From Kryptolebias marmoratus (lineage: Eukaryota > Chordata > Actinopteri > Cyprinodontiformes > Rivulidae), in the NCBI RefSeq assembly GCF_001649575.2, contig NC_051451.1:19496045-19560044 (forward strand): a stretch of DNA of 64,000 nucleotides. The letters are read 5' to 3'. The number at the start of each line of letters is the position of its first letter. The first letter of the stretch is position 1. Under the pieces are notes generated by a model. That model was given only the letters and a program-made list of their open reading frames with translations. It was not told the DNA's origin and did not search any database. This document shows, one piece after another, positions 62,101 through 64,000 of the stretch. The position numbers and the translations under genes were made by a program.

Positions 62101-62865
62101 ACAGAGAGCGACAGCGTTGAGCATGCCTGTGTAGGGCGGAGCGGCCACGCACTGGTAGATGATGCCGATGCGGTCCTGCACGGCCCCCTTGGTGACGTCC
62201 ATGTCCAAGTGCATGACGAAGAAGGCCACGAAGAAACCATAGATCAGGTTCTGGAACAGACGCATGAGGACCCCCATCCTGTTCCTGGAAAAGTTTCTGA
62301 CTGTGCGCCTGAACACAAGGCACAAAAGGACACGATAAGCTGGAAAATGTTTGCTACTCTTGTGTTAAAGCAAGTCCTGACGACACAGAGAGAGGTGTTT
62401 AAGTCAGATCGTCCTGAACGGCACCGACCTGAACAGAACTTCGAGCTTGGCAGCGCCGTTGGGTGAATCTTTGCTCTTAAAGGGGATTGCCGGCTTGTCT
62501 GATATCTGCAGGCTCTGCTCCATTTTGTCCAGCATGTTCTGGTAGATGGCAGATCTCTGGTAGGATGAGGTGATCTCATGCATGCGGCTGAATGTGGCCG
62601 CCTCCCTCTCGCTGCTGCGCGTGTCCACCGAGGTGAAGTCAACTGTTTTCACATCCCGCAAACAAGCCCGCTTTTTAGTTGTATTCTGTTACTGAGCAAA
62701 ACGCGTGCTTAGATACAACTGAACGAGGACAGTACCATAGGTGTCGAAAGGGTTGCAGTACTCTGGGCATTCGTATCCACACTGGCTGAAGAAATCCACC
62801 ATCTCCTCTGGTTGCCCACAGAATACCAGCTCTCCTCGACTCATTATTGCGATCCTGCTGAACAC
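59155..62865 (-). CDS. abcg5: ABC half-transporter G5 (sterolin-1), C-terminal part
   Basis: Eight minus-strand exons: 62736-62865, 62429-62642, 62103-62308, 60718-60856, 60536-60609, 60193-60304, 60002-60114 and 59155-59339, all in phase, about 390 residues. The gene is 5' partial: the Walker A, Q-loop and signature parts of the ATPase domain lie past base 64000. The first exon here reads [22 protein letters not shown], the end of the nucleotide-binding domain. Then come [27 protein letters not shown], the first membrane helix ([19 protein letters not shown]), [42 protein letters not shown], further helices, [22 protein letters not shown] and a tail ending [14 protein letters not shown]5 pairs with ABCG8 to export plant sterols and cholesterol from liver and gut cells; mutations cause sitosterolaemia. 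Confidence 0.96.
59660..59872. mobile_element. hAT-type MITE in abcg5 last intron
   Basis: A 213-bp near-palindrome with ends CAGGGGTGGCCAATCCTGG and, reverse-complemented, CAGGGGGGCCAACCCTGG. The arms match for about 85 bp (GAGGGCCACCATCCTGCATG, then GCTCCAACACACCTGATT). Flanking 8-mers TTTTAAAT and CTCTAAAT agree at six of eight bases, consistent with an aged 8-bp hAT target duplication. It has no coding capacity. Confidence 0.85.
60857..62102 (-). other. Large abcg5 intron
   Basis: About 1.25 kb between the exons encoding NAVAL and PALRAIG. It is AT-rich; I see no exon, RNA gene or recognised repeat. Confidence 0.6.
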
Positions 62866-62904
62866 CTGGAAGTCCAAAGCACACATTCACCAATAACTTT
62901 ATTC

Positions 62905-63777
62905 TACACTGTGCTGAAAAGATGTTCATTCTCCTTGAACTCTTCCACATGTTGTCACCTTGCCATCACAAACATCAAAGTATTTTATGTGTCAAACCAA
63001 CAGCTGCAAGTCTTTTGGGGGGGGGTTGTTTCTACCAGCTTTGCCAGTCTAGAGACAGAAACTTTTGCCCAATCTCCTTCACAGCTCAGCTGCATTGGAT
63101 GGAGAAAATTGTGAGCAGTTTTCTCCACAGATTCTCAGATGGATTTAGGTGTGGACTGTGACTGGGCCATTCTAACACGATAATATCTTTTCTTTCCGTC
63201 TCTGGCTGGATGTTTCGGGTCGATGTTCTGCTGGAAGGTGAACTTCCGCCCCAGTCTTAAGTCTTTTGTAGCCTCTAACAGGTTCTTATCCAGGGTTGTC
63301 CCATATTTAGCTCCATCCATCTTCCTATCACCTCTGACCAGCTCCCCAGTCCCCCCTGAAATAAAAACAACCCCACAACATGATGCTGCCACCACTATGT
63401 TTCACAGTGGGGATGTGTTCAGGGTGGTGGGCAGTGGTAGTTTTTCATTGTTTTCAGATGTTGGATTGAACAGTGAGATGTTCAAAGCTTGGGAGAATGT
63501 TTTATAGCCTAAACCTGCTTTCAGCTTCTCAACAGCATTATCCCTGACCTGTCTGGTGTGCTCCTTTGTCTTCATGATGCAGTTTAATCACTAATGTCTT
63601 CTGCACAGAACAGCTGTAGTTAAAACTGACACTAAATTACTCACAGCTGGTCTCTGTTTACAAACTAGGTGACTTCTAAAAGCAATTCAGGATTTTAGTT
63701 AGAGATATCAGAGTAAAATACTTTGAAGTTTGTTTTGTAATGTCACAAAATGTGGAAATGTTCTGTAGGCACTGTAC
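62905..63777 (-). mobile_element. Degraded, internally deleted Tc1-like transposon
   Basis: Reading on the minus strand from 63777: an end starting TACAGTGCC, an AT-rich left part with GTCACCTAGTTTGTAAACAGAG, then a stretch matching the start of a Tc1 transposase gene (AAGACAAAGGAGCACACCAG, CAAGCTTTGAACATCTCAC). The sequence jumps directly to the catalytic-domain part: [24 protein letters not shown] and [12 protein letters not shown]. It continues through a broken frame to the far end at 62905. Frameshifts and stops are present, including at the segment that should carry the third acidic residue. Length is about 870 bp against roughly 1.6 kb for a full copy, so the middle is deleted. Confidence 0.85.
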
Positions 63778-64000
63778 CAATCGAATGAACAACAACATAA
63801 GTCACCCAAGGGTCAAAAAACACATTTGTCTGCAATACTTTCTCCAGCTGTTCTTGATTAGTAAAATACATCTTCCTAAATCAAAACTCTTATTCTGCTA
63901 AAGGTAATAACAACAGCTTCAGTGAACACATGCAAAAACCTGTTAAAATGGAAACTTTTCCTTCAAAGGAGAGTTTCTCTTGTTCTTTCTCCTGTTCATC
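63778..64000. other. abcg5 intron to window end
   Basis: AT-rich sequence with no exon seen. The next upstream abcg5 exon must lie past the window. Confidence 0.6.

Noticed and set aside
62083..62466. Plus-strand 127-codon frame over abcg5
   Set aside because: Antisense shadow of two well-supported abcg5 exons.

Overview
The window is a vertebrate nuclear genome segment, almost certainly from a ray-finned (teleost) fish. It carries split genes with GT-AG introns, vertebrate protein families at normal vertebrate lengths, no operons, and typical fish repeats: a Tc1-like transposon fossil, a hAT-type MITE, a SINE/LINE tail and AT-rich microsatellites. All gene structures below were built by hand from splice signals, reading-frame continuity and remembered family sequence; no alignment was run.

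Layout, left to right. (1) 900-3245, plus strand: the last two coding exons of arid5b; its DNA-binding ARID domain lies upstream of the window. (2) 7384-12661, minus strand: a complete rhotekin gene (rtkn2-like), convergent with arid5b. (3) About 14690-49916, plus strand: cep170, a centrosomal FHA-domain protein, with 22 or 23 coding exons and a coding capacity of 1650 residues. (4) 50612-51776, minus strand: hint1, 126 residues. (5) 51932-53298, plus strand: lyrm7, 104 residues, sharing a 155-bp divergent promoter with hint1. (6) 53978-58463, plus strand: dync2li1, 360 residues. (7) 59155-62865, minus strand: the C-terminal 60 percent of abcg5; the ATPase half lies beyond the window end.

The genes do not form one pathway. 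Three pairs match conserved vertebrate neighbourhoods as remembered from human: ARID5B-RTKN2, HINT1-LYRM7 and DYNC2LI1-ABCG5. cep170 sits between the first and second pair. cep170 and dync2li1 both serve the centrosome or cilium. lyrm7 serves respiratory complex III assembly and abcg5 serves sterol export.

I found no new multi-gene system. The interesting content is at the level of gene architecture. cep170 has an AT-AC intron with textbook U12 signals, a phase-symmetric 81-nt internal exon that I do not recognise from the family, a GC-AG intron, a tandem 3' acceptor, and an exact 50-bp copy of one of its own exons in a later intron. rtkn2 also has a GC-AG intron. The dync2li1 promoter carries an RFX X-box-like site and a ZNF143-type motif. 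abcg5 introns hold a transposon fossil and a MITE.
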